A stretch of DNA of 64,000 bases. Origin: Shewanella jiangmenensis. GTDB taxonomy: Bacteria; Pseudomonadota; Gammaproteobacteria; Enterobacterales; Shewanellaceae. Numbering within the stretch: the first letter of the stretch is position 1; every line of letters starts with the position of its first letter. Made by a program: the position numbers and the translations under genes. Under the pieces are notes generated by a model. That model saw only the letters and a program-made list of their open reading frames with translations, was not told the DNA's origin and did not search any database. Below are positions 8,431 through 18,125 of the stretch, piece after piece. The stretch is taken from the NCBI RefSeq assembly GCF_018596335.1, contig NZ_JAHEPS010000006.1, positions 171,157-235,156 of the forward strand, in the 5' to 3' direction.

Positions 8431-10752
8431 TTAACTGGCTTGGGGCATGGTGGCGGCCGGACTTTTTACCTGCTCTTCAACCCTGTTTTCAGCTGCATTG
8501 CTGTCAGGTGAATTGCTGTCAGTTGAATTGCTATCAGGCGAAGGCGCTGCCTTAGCTGCGCTGGTTTGAGGCTCAGCAAGGCCGCTTTGCGGCTCGGCAA
8601 AGGCGCTTTGTGCCATTAATTCCTCAGCTTCACGCGCCGCGGCCTGGGCGAGGCGACTCGCCTCATCCTCTTTGGCAAATCTGGCCGCCTGCAGCTTCTC
8701 AAACTGACTCAAATACTGATGAATCGCCGTTTGGGAGCGCACTTTACGTTTATTGCCGCGATTGCGATAGGGGTTACTCTGCTCTTTGTTGATAATTCGC
8801 GCTTTGGTGTTGTCTGACCATTGCAGCGCCAGCAAATCCATCACCATTTGCTTGAGGTGCGGGTCGTAAATGGGCGCTGTGACTTCAATGCGGCTGTCGA
8901 TATTGCGCGCCATCCAGTCGGCCGAGCACAAAAACAGCCGGTTTTCGCCGCCTGCGTGGAACAGCATGACCCGCGAATGCTCAAGGAACCGGTCGACTAT
9001 GCTTATTACCTCGATATTGTCACTGATCCCGCTGATTTGCGGCACCAGCGAGCACATGCCGCGGATAATGAGACGGATTTTTACCCCAGCCATGGATGCA
9101 TCATAAAGCTTGCTGATAAGCTGCTCATCCACCAGGTTATTGAGTTTTAAGGTAATGGCGGCGCGGCTGCCCATGCGGGCGTGCAGGATTTCATCGTCAA
9201 TCAGTGAAATCAGCTTCTGACGCGCATCGAAGGGCGACACCAGCAGGTGTTTAAAGTTATCGCGTCTGTAAGGATGCTCAATTAAATCAAATACCTGCTC
9301 AACTTCTTTGGCAATTTCCTGATTGGCGGTAAAAAGCGCCAGGTCGGTGTACACCTTGGCGGTGCCTTCGTTGAAGTTGCCTGAGCCAACGTGGCAATAA
9401 AGCCGCGTTTCGCCTTGCTCCTCGCGCCCAATCAGGCACAGTTTGGAGTGCACTTTAAGGCTTGGAATGCCGTGGTGTACCTTAACGCCTGCTTCTGCGA
9501 GGATGCGGGTCCATTCAATATTGTGCTCTTCATCGAAGCGGGCACGCAGCTCAATCACCGCCGTGACCTGTTTGCCGTTTTTCACTGCATCGATAAGGGA
9601 TTGCATCACCCGGGATTTACGCGCCACCCGGTACAGATTGATTTTGATGAACTTCACCGCCGGATCGAACGCCGCCTGACGCACCATCTCAGTAAAATGG
9701 GAAAACTTGTGATAGGGGTAGTTCAGCATGATGTCGGCGCGGGAGATGGCATCAAAACTGCTGCCACAGCGCTCAAAACCGCTGCTGTCCAGCGGCGGCA
9801 GTTTATCGTTCTCAAGGTATTTGCGGCCGGGATTGGGAAAGGCGATAAAGTCTTTAAAGCTGTGGTAGCGGCCGCCCGGCACCAGACACTCGGTGGAGCT
9901 GATGCCAAGCTGCTCTTTAAGCATCACCAGCATGTGCTCAGGCATGTCTTTATCGTACACCAAACGCACCGGCTCGGCGGTGAGGCGTTTTCGAAGGCCG
10001 CGGGTCATTTTTTCAAGCTGGCTTTGGTCGAGCTCATCTGTGATGTCGAAGTCGGCATCACGTGTCAGCTTCATCGAATAGGCATCTATGCTGTCGTATT
10101 CGAAAAAGGGCGAGAACAGGTCATCCAGACAATGGCGGATAATGTTATCCAGCAAAATCAGGTGCTTTTTGGTCTTGGATTTTTCCGCCGGCAGCTCAAC
10201 AAAGCGCGGCACGTTTTTGGTCGGCACTTCAACCAGCGCATACTGGCGCCGCTCTTTGCCGTGCAGGCACACCGCGAGGTACGTGGCGTTGTCGTTGATA
10301 TATTTCATCACCGAGCGGTGATTGGAGACGATAAGCGGCGCGATGTGGCGCTTTAAATGATCGCGAAAATGCACCTTGAGCCAGTGGCTGTGAAACTCAC
10401 TTAGCTGCTGCTCGTTGATAAGCAGAATATTGCGGCGCACCAGCTCCCGCATCAGCTCGCTGTAAATGGCGTCAAACCGTTCCTGCAGCGTCAGCACCCG
10501 GGTCTGAATTTTTGCCAGCAGATGCCTGCTGGTGTTGGGGCCATCCTGCAGGCTTGAGAGCAAAATACTGCGCCGCACCGATGCCACCCGAACCCGGAAA
10601 AACTCGTCCATGTTGCTGGAAAAGATGCCCAAAAAGCGAATGCGCTCCACCAGCGGCACCTCGGGATCGCAGGCTTCCTGCAACACACGTTCGTTAAACG
10701 ACAGCCAGGACAGTTCCTTGTTGATAAACATCTTGTCGGTATTGGGAGACAC
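8431..10752 (-). CDS. ppk: polyphosphate kinase 1
   Basis: This 773-residue enzyme polymerises the gamma-phosphate of ATP into polyphosphate. It opens with FINKELSWLSFNERVLQEA and contains a phospholipase-D-like catalytic part with VKVHHGIPSLKVHSKLCLIG, including the histidine region that is phosphorylated in the family. I start at GTG 10752 because AAAGGAG lies 7 bases upstream; an ATG 17 codons earlier lacks a site. The C-terminus carries about 85 extra residues beyond the usual end, rich in Ala, Glu and Ser. It includes three tandem copies of a Ser-Pro/Thr-Asp-Ser-Asn unit encoded by a 15-bp DNA repeat. This tail is probably disordered. The gene forms an operon with ppx downstream. Confidence 0.95.
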   Translation of the reverse strand: MSPNTDKMFINKELSWLSFNERVLQEACDPEVPLVERIRFLGIFSSNMDEFFRVRVASVRRSILLSSLQDGPNTSRHLLAKIQTRVLTLQERFDAIYSELMRELVRRNILLINEQQLSEFHSHWLKVHFRDHLKRHIAPLIVSNHRSVMKYINDNATYLAVCLHGKERRQYALVEVPTKNVPRFVELPAEKSKTKKHLILLDNIIRHCLDDLFSPFFEYDSIDAYSMKLTRDADFDITDELDQSQLEKMTRGLRKRLTAEPVRLVYDKDMPEHMLVMLKEQLGISSTECLVPGGRYHSFKDFIAFPNPGRKYLENDKLPPLDSSGFERCGSSFDAISRADIMLNYPYHKFSHFTEMVRQAAFDPAVKFIKINLYRVARKSRVMQSLIDAVKNGKQVTAVIELRARFDEEHNIEWTRILAEAGVKVHHGIPSLKVHSKLCLIGREEQGETRLYCHVGSGNFNEGTAKVYTDLALFTANQEIAKEVEQVFDLIEHPYRRDNFKHLLVSPFDARQKLISLIDDEILHARMGSRAAITLKLNNLVDEQLISKLYDASMAGVKIRLIIRGMCSLVPQISGISDNIEVISIVDRFLEHSRVMLFHAGGENRLFLCSADWMARNIDSRIEVTAPIYDPHLKQMVMDLLALQWSDNTKARIINKEQSNPYRNRGNKRKVRSQTAIHQYLSQFEKLQAARFAKEDEASRLAQAAAREAEELMAQSAFAEPQSGLAEPQTSAAKAAPSPDSNSTDSNSPDSNAAENRVEEQVKSPAATMPQAS
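8497..8541. repeat. 15-bp tandem repeat, three copies, inside ppk
   Basis: Three adjacent units (ATTGCTGTCAGGTGA, then two near copies) encode the SPDSN/STDSN/SPDSN series in the polyphosphate kinase tail. The 15-bp period keeps frame. A further 21-bp near-duplication coding AEPQ repeats lies just to the right (about 8566-8610). Confidence 0.9.
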
Positions 10753-11025
10753 TCGCAAACTCCTTTGAGCGGCTTGGCAGTGCAGACGCCGGGACGCTGA
10801 CACAATATCAGCCCTGAGGGCCGATGAAAACCACGGCGGTCACAGTCGATGAAATTGCCTTCAAGTGATTGGCAATATTGAAAAAGTATAGCTACCGCAC
10901 TGAGGTTATCTCAATAAGATGTCAGAATGATGAACGCCGTCATACCCAAGTCAGACAACAGGGCTTTCAAGGAGGCGGGGATTTTGGTACCTTGGCCGGC
11001 TTTTTGATGTGTTGGAGAATGGACC

Positions 11026-12426
<1,401 letters not shown>

Positions 12427-12583
12427 GGCACTGCCGCTGGCACAGATTTCGGATCTGGCTCTGGCGAGACTTGCGACTGATAAACCCGCCTGCTTTTCTC
12501 TGGTCTAAGACTGATTGTGCTGTTTGAAAAAGCAGCTGCTGGCGCTTAGAGCATTCAGCAAAATAACGTTAGAGGGACTGTGG

Positions 12584-13162
12584 ATGATACACACAAACGC
12601 AAAGCAGCGCGCCGGCGCTCGGCTTTTAGGCTCAAGTGTCAGAGGCTTGAAGGTTCAAGCCTCTAAGGTCAAAGCCTCGAAGGTCTCGGGCGTGCTGTTT
12701 ATCGCAGCGGCCATGCTCTCGCTCACAGGCTGTGGTGACGATGTGGGCAAGGTGAGCCTTGGACTTTTTACAACCAAGGATGTGGTGATAGAGGCGCAGG
12801 GCGATCCCAAGGTGCCGGGTGTTACCTGCCATATCAGCCGGGTAAAGGCCGATTTGTCGTTGGCCGATCCGTCCGACATGTCGATAAGTTGCCGCCAGAC
12901 CGGGCCCATCAGCGCCGCTGATATTGCCGCCATTGATAAAAGCAAGGAAGGCGAGGTGGTGTTTTCAAGCTCCTTGAGTGTGCTTTTCAAGACATTGAAA
13001 GTGAGGCGGATTTACGATTCTGGCTCGCAAACGCTGCTGTATTTGTCGTACTCCACCAAAGAAACCTCCGGCAGCCACAAGCACTCGCTCTCCACCGTAC
13101 CGCTGTTTGGCACCGACGCCTGGCAGGCGCCGGTAGCTTCCAGCCCAGGCAAGGGTAACTGA
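12584..13162 (+). CDS. CreA-like lipoprotein
   Basis: This 192-residue protein resembles CreA: it has DVVIEAQGDPKVPGVTCHISR, then SISCRQTGPI, EVVFSSSLSVLFKTLKVRRIYD and TLLYLSYSTKETSGSHKHSLSTVP, matching the order of conserved blocks in E. coli CreA. Unlike CreA it has a lipobox (LSLTGC) after a hydrophobic segment, so it is probably a lipoprotein anchored in a membrane. I start at the ATG of MIHTNAK because AGAGGGAC precedes it. The region before the signal segment carries a 15-bp in-frame repeat (VQASK VKASK V, 12651-12690), making an unusually long n-region. The family function is unknown. Confidence 0.75.
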   Translation: MIHTNAKQRAGARLLGSSVRGLKVQASKVKASKVSGVLFIAAAMLSLTGCGDDVGKVSLGLFTTKDVVIEAQGDPKVPGVTCHISRVKADLSLADPSDMSISCRQTGPISAADIAAIDKSKEGEVVFSSSLSVLFKTLKVRRIYDSGSQTLLYLSYSTKETSGSHKHSLSTVPLFGTDAWQAPVASSPGKGN

Positions 13163-13237
13163 GCTTGATAAGTCAGGGCTTTATAAGTCAGAGCTTTATA
13201 AATCATAGCTTTATAAATCAGGGCGTTATCAAGCAGA
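13163..13237. repeat. 15-bp tandem repeat, five copies, directly after a stop codon
   Basis: Units of the form GCTTTATAAGTCAGA repeat in strict 15-bp register from the base after the CreA-like stop codon: 13163, 13178, 13193, 13208 and 13223. The copies differ by point changes. Confidence 0.92.
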
Positions 13238-13294
13238 GCTGCAAACAGCGTTGAATGCTCCAGAAGTTCATAAAGACAAAAGCTCATCAAGACA

Positions 13295-13325
13295 AAAGCC
13301 CGGCACGTGCCGGGCTTTGTTTTTG
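13295..13325. terminator. bidirectional terminator between CreA-like gene and carbonic anhydrase
   Basis: A perfect stem AAAGCCCGGCAC/GTGCCGGGCTTT is followed by GTTTTT. It sits between two convergent genes. Confidence 0.88.
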
Positions 13326-13373
13326 GGTAGGTTTAACCTACATCACTTTTGAACCGCCGTTATTGAACCGCCG

Positions 13374-14114
13374 TTATTGAACCACGATGCGGGCGTTAAC
13401 CGGCTGCACCGGACGGGCATTGTTCGGATACAGTTTGGTAAAGGCCTTCAGCTCATCGGCTGACAGGGTTTGCACATCTTTAAGCACCACCCAGCGTACG
13501 CCCTCAGAGCAGGGAGGCGTGGTCAACGAGCCGCTGAAGCGGTAGTAATCCAGCGACTTGGGGAAAAAGGCGTTTGGCGACAGCTCGCCGCTGAAGGGCA
13601 CGGCATCCGATGCAGATTTGGGGTAAGCGCCGGACAGGGTAGCAAAACCGCTGTTGGAGGCACCTTCTTCAAACATGATGCCAATCACCGCCAGGCGGCC
13701 GTCGCTGTCGGCATGAACAAAGTGGGCTTCGAGCGGATATTGCTTGCCATTGATGGTGTTTTCGCTCGGCGCATGCATGTGTACCTGCTTGAGTTCGAAG
13801 CGGTTGCCTTCCAGCGTCAGGCTGTTGCCTTCACCAAAGTTGGCCTGCAGAGTGTGACCGTTATTGATAACGCTGGTCACCTTGCCCTGATAGTCGAGTT
13901 GTAGCGGTGACAGCGGAGCATCAGCCACGGGACGAATGTCGATTGGGCTTTGGTTGACGCCGTCTTTACAGAGGGCGAATTCACTTTTGAGTGAGCCCCA
14001 GTACTCAGGGGCGCCTTTTCCTTCGTAAGACCAGTGGCCGTCGCCGGCAAGGGCATTGCCGCAAACGGCCAGCAAGGCGCCGGCAATCAATGTCTTGGTG
14101 AATGAAATGCTCAT
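13374..14114 (-). CDS. cah: periplasmic alpha-carbonic anhydrase
   Basis: This 246-residue exported alpha-class carbonic anhydrase interconverts CO2 and bicarbonate in the periplasm. A signal peptide (TLIAGALLAVCGNALA, cleavage about residue 23) precedes the HWSYEGKGAPEYWG block. NQSPIDI is the family signature. The zinc ligands are visible as His112 and His114 in QVHMHAPSEN and His131 in LEAHFVHAD. The length is normal for bacterial alpha enzymes. It is a single gene between a convergent terminator and the metC terminator. Confidence 0.95.
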   Translation of the reverse strand: MSISFTKTLIAGALLAVCGNALAGDGHWSYEGKGAPEYWGSLKSEFALCKDGVNQSPIDIRPVADAPLSPLQLDYQGKVTSVINNGHTLQANFGEGNSLTLEGNRFELKQVHMHAPSENTINGKQYPLEAHFVHADSDGRLAVIGIMFEEGASNSGFATLSGAYPKSASDAVPFSGELSPNAFFPKSLDYYRFSGSLTTPPCSEGVRWVVLKDVQTLSADELKAFTKLYPNNARPVQPVNARIVVQ

Positions 14115-14228
14115 GTCAGTTTCCTTTTCTACTTGTTTTTCACTATTGAAAGTTCACTTGACGCTAAAGTAGAGATGCAAACTTAACTGAGACTTAACAT
14201 TTGCCCTGTGTGGCCGTCGCCATTAGAC

Positions 14229-14254
14229 AAAAACCTCACAAAAGTGAGGTTTTT
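14229..14254 (-). terminator. terminator downstream of metC
   Basis: The stem AAAAACCTCAC/GTGAGGTTTTT with a 4-base A loop lies about 75 bp past the metC stop and upstream of the carbonic anhydrase start. It is symmetric, so it could also shield the anhydrase promoter. Confidence 0.75.
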
Positions 14255-14327
14255 AGTATAAACGCATGCTGTGCTGAAACCTGTTGGCAGCAAGTATGCG
14301 CTAAAACCAAGTGTTTGGCGGCGGTAA

Positions 14328-15521
14328 TTACCGCCCCATCAGTTGGTTATAACGGGCAAAACCCTGCTCCAGATCGGCAATCAAATCCTCCGGATCTTCA
14401 AGACCAATGTGCACCCGAATAAGCGGCTTGCTGCTATCCCATGTGGTGGCCGAGCGAATATTCTGAATACCGTTCACCCACAGGATAAGGCTTTCAAACC
14501 CGCCCCAGGAAAAGCCCATTTTGAAGTGATCCATACCCTCGACAAAGGCCTGCATGGCGTCACTGCTGCCGTCTTTTAGCACGAACGAGAAAAGGCCGTT
14601 GCTCGCGGTAAAGTCACGTTTAAAAAACGCGTGGCCCGGGCAACTTGGGAAGGCCGGATGGCGCAGATGATCCACTTCTGGGCGCGCCGCAAGCCAATTG
14701 GCAACGGCGAGGGCATTCTTTTCGTGCTGCGCCATCCGTACTCCCAGGGTACGAAGGCCGCGCGCGGCAAGATACACATCGTCCGGCGAGGTGGTTTGCC
14801 CAAGCAGGTAGCTGTGCTCACGCAGTTTGTCCCAATGGGCGGCATTGGCGGTGGCGGTGCCGATCATCACATCCGAGTGGCCGACAATATACTTGGTGGC
14901 TGCCTGAATCGAAATGTCGACCCCAAGCTCAAACGGGCGGCTGTTGATGGGCGATGCCCAGGTGTTATCAAGAATAACCACCATGCCATGTTCATGGGCG
15001 ATGCGGGCGAGGGTGGGTACGTCCTGTACTTCCATGGTGATGGAGCCGGGTGACTCGACAAACAGCACCTTGGTATTGGGGCGGATAAGCGCCTGAATTC
15101 CTTCGCCAATCAACGGATCGTAATAGGTGGTTTCGATGCCGTAATTGGCCAGCAGCTTGTTGCACAGGTCGCGGGTGGGCTCGTACACGCTGTCAACCAT
15201 CAAGAGGTGATCGCCTGCTTTAAGAAACGCGAGCAGCGCCGCTGAAATCGCGGCGGCGCCACTGGGATACAGCGCCGTGCCAGCGCCGCCTTCAAGCCCG
15301 GCAATGGCAGCCTGAAACCCAAAATGGGTTGGGGTGCCGCGCCGGCCATAAAAGAGCTCGCCTTCATGCTTGTGCTTGGCCGCGTGGCGCATGTCATCAA
15401 GGGTATCGAATACCACAGTCGATGCGCGGAACACCGGCGGGTTAATGACGCCTTTGCTGTATTTCTTTTCCCGCCCAAGACTCACGATTTTGGTGGCGGT
15501 TTTCATGGATTTATCTGACAT
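14328..15521 (-). CDS. metC: cystathionine beta-lyase
   Basis: This 397-residue PLP enzyme of the Cys/Met metabolism family cleaves cystathionine to homocysteine, pyruvate and ammonia in methionine synthesis. Visible landmarks are YGRRGTPTHFGFQAAIAGLEGG, the aspartate region VVILDNTWASP, and the PLP lysine in IQAATKYIVGHSDVMIG, which fits MetC better than cystathionine gamma-synthase. I use the ATG of MSDKSMKTATKIVSLGR with AGGAAG upstream; the frame is open 41 codons further but that part is not typical of the family. It is a single gene. Confidence 0.92.
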   Translation of the reverse strand: MSDKSMKTATKIVSLGREKKYSKGVINPPVFRASTVVFDTLDDMRHAAKHKHEGELFYGRRGTPTHFGFQAAIAGLEGGAGTALYPSGAAAISAALLAFLKAGDHLLMVDSVYEPTRDLCNKLLANYGIETTYYDPLIGEGIQALIRPNTKVLFVESPGSITMEVQDVPTLARIAHEHGMVVILDNTWASPINSRPFELGVDISIQAATKYIVGHSDVMIGTATANAAHWDKLREHSYLLGQTTSPDDVYLAARGLRTLGVRMAQHEKNALAVANWLAARPEVDHLRHPAFPSCPGHAFFKRDFTASNGLFSFVLKDGSSDAMQAFVEGMDHFKMGFSWGGFESLILWVNGIQNIRSATTWDSSKPLIRVHIGLEDPEDLIADLEQGFARYNQLMGR

Positions 15522-15860
15522 AGGCTTCCTGAACTGGGATATCCGAATTTTGGCCATCTTACCATGCAGACGGCTGAAATCCAGTTCACAGGCAGGGGAT
15601 AAGGCGGCCTTAGTGTCAGCCTGGGCTGACACGCCCGCGAACAACAGTCATGGGCAACCTCACGGTATTGTTAACAGACCTCGAGCCCTTTGCATCAAGG
15701 CAGGGAATCTGTGCGCTAAGGCGGGGAGAGTGGCAACGGTAGCCTGTGCCTCTGTTGCAGTAGCGTCAGTCCTTGGAAAGCAGAGTATCTGACGGGCACT
15801 CATTGCAGAAGTATTCCAAGTACAAGCATCAACGGCTCAGCCCATGAACGACTCAGCCCA
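15522..15860. other. intergenic stretch with a 16-bp tandem repeat
   Basis: There is no gene in the stretch. It contains the metC promoter region at the left. At the right is a 16-bp direct repeat (15828-15843 and 15844-15859, ATCAACGGCTCAGCCC and near copy) with a partial third copy that runs into the last codons of the response-regulator gene. Confidence 0.7.
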
Positions 15861-18125
15861 TCAACAGCCACAGAGCGACAGTGCCGCCTCGATGGCGAGT
15901 GGCCGATAATAGTAGTAGCCCTGTACGTAACGCACCCCGAGGGCTGCGAGCAAATCAAGCTGCGCCTCGGTTTCAACGCCTTCGACTATAATGCGCTTGC
16001 CAAGCTCGTCTCCAAGGCGCAGCACACAGTTAAGCACGGCAACTGCATCCGGGCTTTGGTCGAGGGAGGCGACAAACGCCCGGTCGACCTTGATGATTTG
16101 CACCGGCAGGTTGAGAAGGTAGCTTAAGGATGAAAATCCGACCCCAAAGTCATCAAGACAAATGACAAAGCCCAACTGATGCAACTTTTTAAGATGCGAT
16201 ATCGCTTCATCCGACTGAATAAGCACGCTTTCGGTGACTTCAAGCTCGACCTCGTCAAAGGCGATGCCAGCCTGCTCAAATACGGCGGCAAGCTCGGTGA
16301 CAAAACTGCCATATTGCAGTGAATTGGCCGAGATATTGATGGAGACGGGCAGTGTAAGGGCGGGGTATTGGCGGCGAATATCGCAGTACGCCCTTGCGAT
16401 ATAGAGGTCGAACTCATAGTAAAGCCCGGATTTTTCAACCTGCGGCATAAAGTCGCCGGGCGGAATAAGGCCTTTTTGCGGATGTTGCCAACGCACCAGC
16501 GCTTCGTAGCCGATAAGGTTGCCACTTTGTACCTCAACCTTGGGCTGCAACATTAAAAACAGCTCATTATTTTCAAGCGCATTACGCAGGTCACTGATAA
16601 TACTGACATTGTCCAGCAAGGCACGCTGATAGCCGTGGCTGTAGTCTTCACCCGCGCCGCGCCTGTGGGCCTTGGCGTAGCGTAGCGCCGCTTCGGCCTG
16701 ACTGATGAGTTCACTCATATCGCACCGCTCCAGCCGTTCATACTGGCTGGCTCCGAGGGTGATGCTGAAACGAATTTTGTCTTTACAGGTCGCAAGGGCG
16801 GAAGTGAGCTGCACCGCAAGGTCTTTGGCCGGCATGGTGCTGCCCGGCAGCAAAATGGCAAACACGTCGGAGTGAAGTCTTGCGCAGCGCGCTTTATCGC
16901 CGAATGTGCGGCGCAGCAGCGCCGCCACATCACCAAGGAGGGCATTGCCATAGTCAAAACCCATGGAGTCAGTGACCTGATGAAAATCATCAATGTCGAG
17001 AAGATAAAGCGTGCCTGCACCTGTTTCGCCTTTGGCGCAGAGCACTTGCGCCTGCTCGGTCAGCCCAAGCCTGCTGTTAAGCCCTGTCAGCTCATCGACA
17101 TAGGCGGCGCGGTTTAAATGGGTAAAAAATTTGGCGTTCTCAAGCCCAAGCGCCACGTTTAAGCAAAACATCTGCAAAAGTTCATGGTCGGCATGGGCAA
17201 GGTTCTGGGCATTGTCGGCAACGATAACGCCGCGCCAGCCAGAGGGCGTACTGAGGTAAAGGCAACTTGTTTGCTCCTGAAACAAGTGGGTTTGCGCGGC
17301 CAATGTGGCGTGCACCAGGGCCACTTCCCGCATATCGCCGTGGATCTGATCGAGCCCCATGCCGCGAAGCTGCTGGAATTTATCGCTGGTGGCCACCACA
17401 AAAAACTCATCCGCGCTTTTTGGGAGTGCCAAAGGCGCGTCGCTTGGGCGCTGCGACACGCAAAACAGGCTATCGGCCTCGATATGAAACAGGGCGTTAA
17501 TCTGCTCAAGTACGCCGCCGGCAAAATCATGCACCGAGCGCTCCTGAAACAAGTCCGCTGCCGCCTTGATAACAGCCCGTAATCCCTCGCGGCTGCGGGC
17601 GATGGCGGCAAGATGCTGGTAAGCACGAATACCCGCTGCCACCACGGCAAACAGCCGTCCACGGGTCAGCTCGCTCTTGGTCTTGTAGGAGTTGATTTCA
17701 TATCTCAGCATCACTTCTTCTTCGGGGGAGTAACCCGGCTGACCGGTGCGAAGCACAATCTGCAGATGGTTGTTTTTAAGCTCATTACGTATTCTGTCGA
17801 CCAGCAAAAAGCCGGCATCGTCGGATTCCATCACCACGTCAAGCAGCACTATCGCCATGTCCGGGTGAGCTTTAATAAGCTCAAATCCTTCGCGGGCACT
17901 GTAGGCACTGACAAATTCCAGCGGCCGGTCGTAAATAACGAGGTTTTTAAGCGCGAGGCGGGTCACATCGTGCACCGATGCTTCGTCATCGACAATCCCA
18001 ATAAGCCAGCTGCCATTATCGCAGCCGATTGCGCCAGCACCGGGCGTATCGGCTTTGGCTGGATTGCCATCGGCGCCTTTTGGGTGCTCGTGCCTGTCGT
18101 CGAAAATATTGATGAAATCACTCAT
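15861..18125 (-). CDS. response regulator with DUF3369, degenerate GGDEF and EAL domains
   Basis: This 754-residue cytoplasmic protein probably breaks down c-di-GMP on phosphorylation by the kinase encoded upstream. The receiver domain (about residues 40-165) has the acidic pair D46-D47 and the acceptor Asp96 in VLLDVVMES. A DUF3369-like/GAF-type middle follows to about 350. The GGDEF-like domain has lost its signature (LHSDVF where GGDEF should be), so no cyclase activity is expected. The EAL domain is intact: YEALVRW, a glutamate in EVTES, the DDFG pair, IKVDRAFV and VEGVETEAQ. The start codon lies inside the kinase gene's end (ATGAGTGA, 8-bp overlap), implying coupled translation. Confidence 0.9.
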   Translation of the reverse strand: MSDFINIFDDRHEHPKGADGNPAKADTPGAGAIGCDNGSWLIGIVDDEASVHDVTRLALKNLVIYDRPLEFVSAYSAREGFELIKAHPDMAIVLLDVVMESDDAGFLLVDRIRNELKNNHLQIVLRTGQPGYSPEEEVMLRYEINSYKTKSELTRGRLFAVVAAGIRAYQHLAAIARSREGLRAVIKAAADLFQERSVHDFAGGVLEQINALFHIEADSLFCVSQRPSDAPLALPKSADEFFVVATSDKFQQLRGMGLDQIHGDMREVALVHATLAAQTHLFQEQTSCLYLSTPSGWRGVIVADNAQNLAHADHELLQMFCLNVALGLENAKFFTHLNRAAYVDELTGLNSRLGLTEQAQVLCAKGETGAGTLYLLDIDDFHQVTDSMGFDYGNALLGDVAALLRRTFGDKARCARLHSDVFAILLPGSTMPAKDLAVQLTSALATCKDKIRFSITLGASQYERLERCDMSELISQAEAALRYAKAHRRGAGEDYSHGYQRALLDNVSIISDLRNALENNELFLMLQPKVEVQSGNLIGYEALVRWQHPQKGLIPPGDFMPQVEKSGLYYEFDLYIARAYCDIRRQYPALTLPVSINISANSLQYGSFVTELAAVFEQAGIAFDEVELEVTESVLIQSDEAISHLKKLHQLGFVICLDDFGVGFSSLSYLLNLPVQIIKVDRAFVASLDQSPDAVAVLNCVLRLGDELGKRIIVEGVETEAQLDLLAALGVRYVQGYYYYRPLAIEAALSLCGC

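Noticed and set aside
15522..15600. MetJ box upstream of metC
   Set aside because: Only one AGCCGTCT-like octamer is seen; a MetJ site needs at least two adjacent AGACGTCT-like units.
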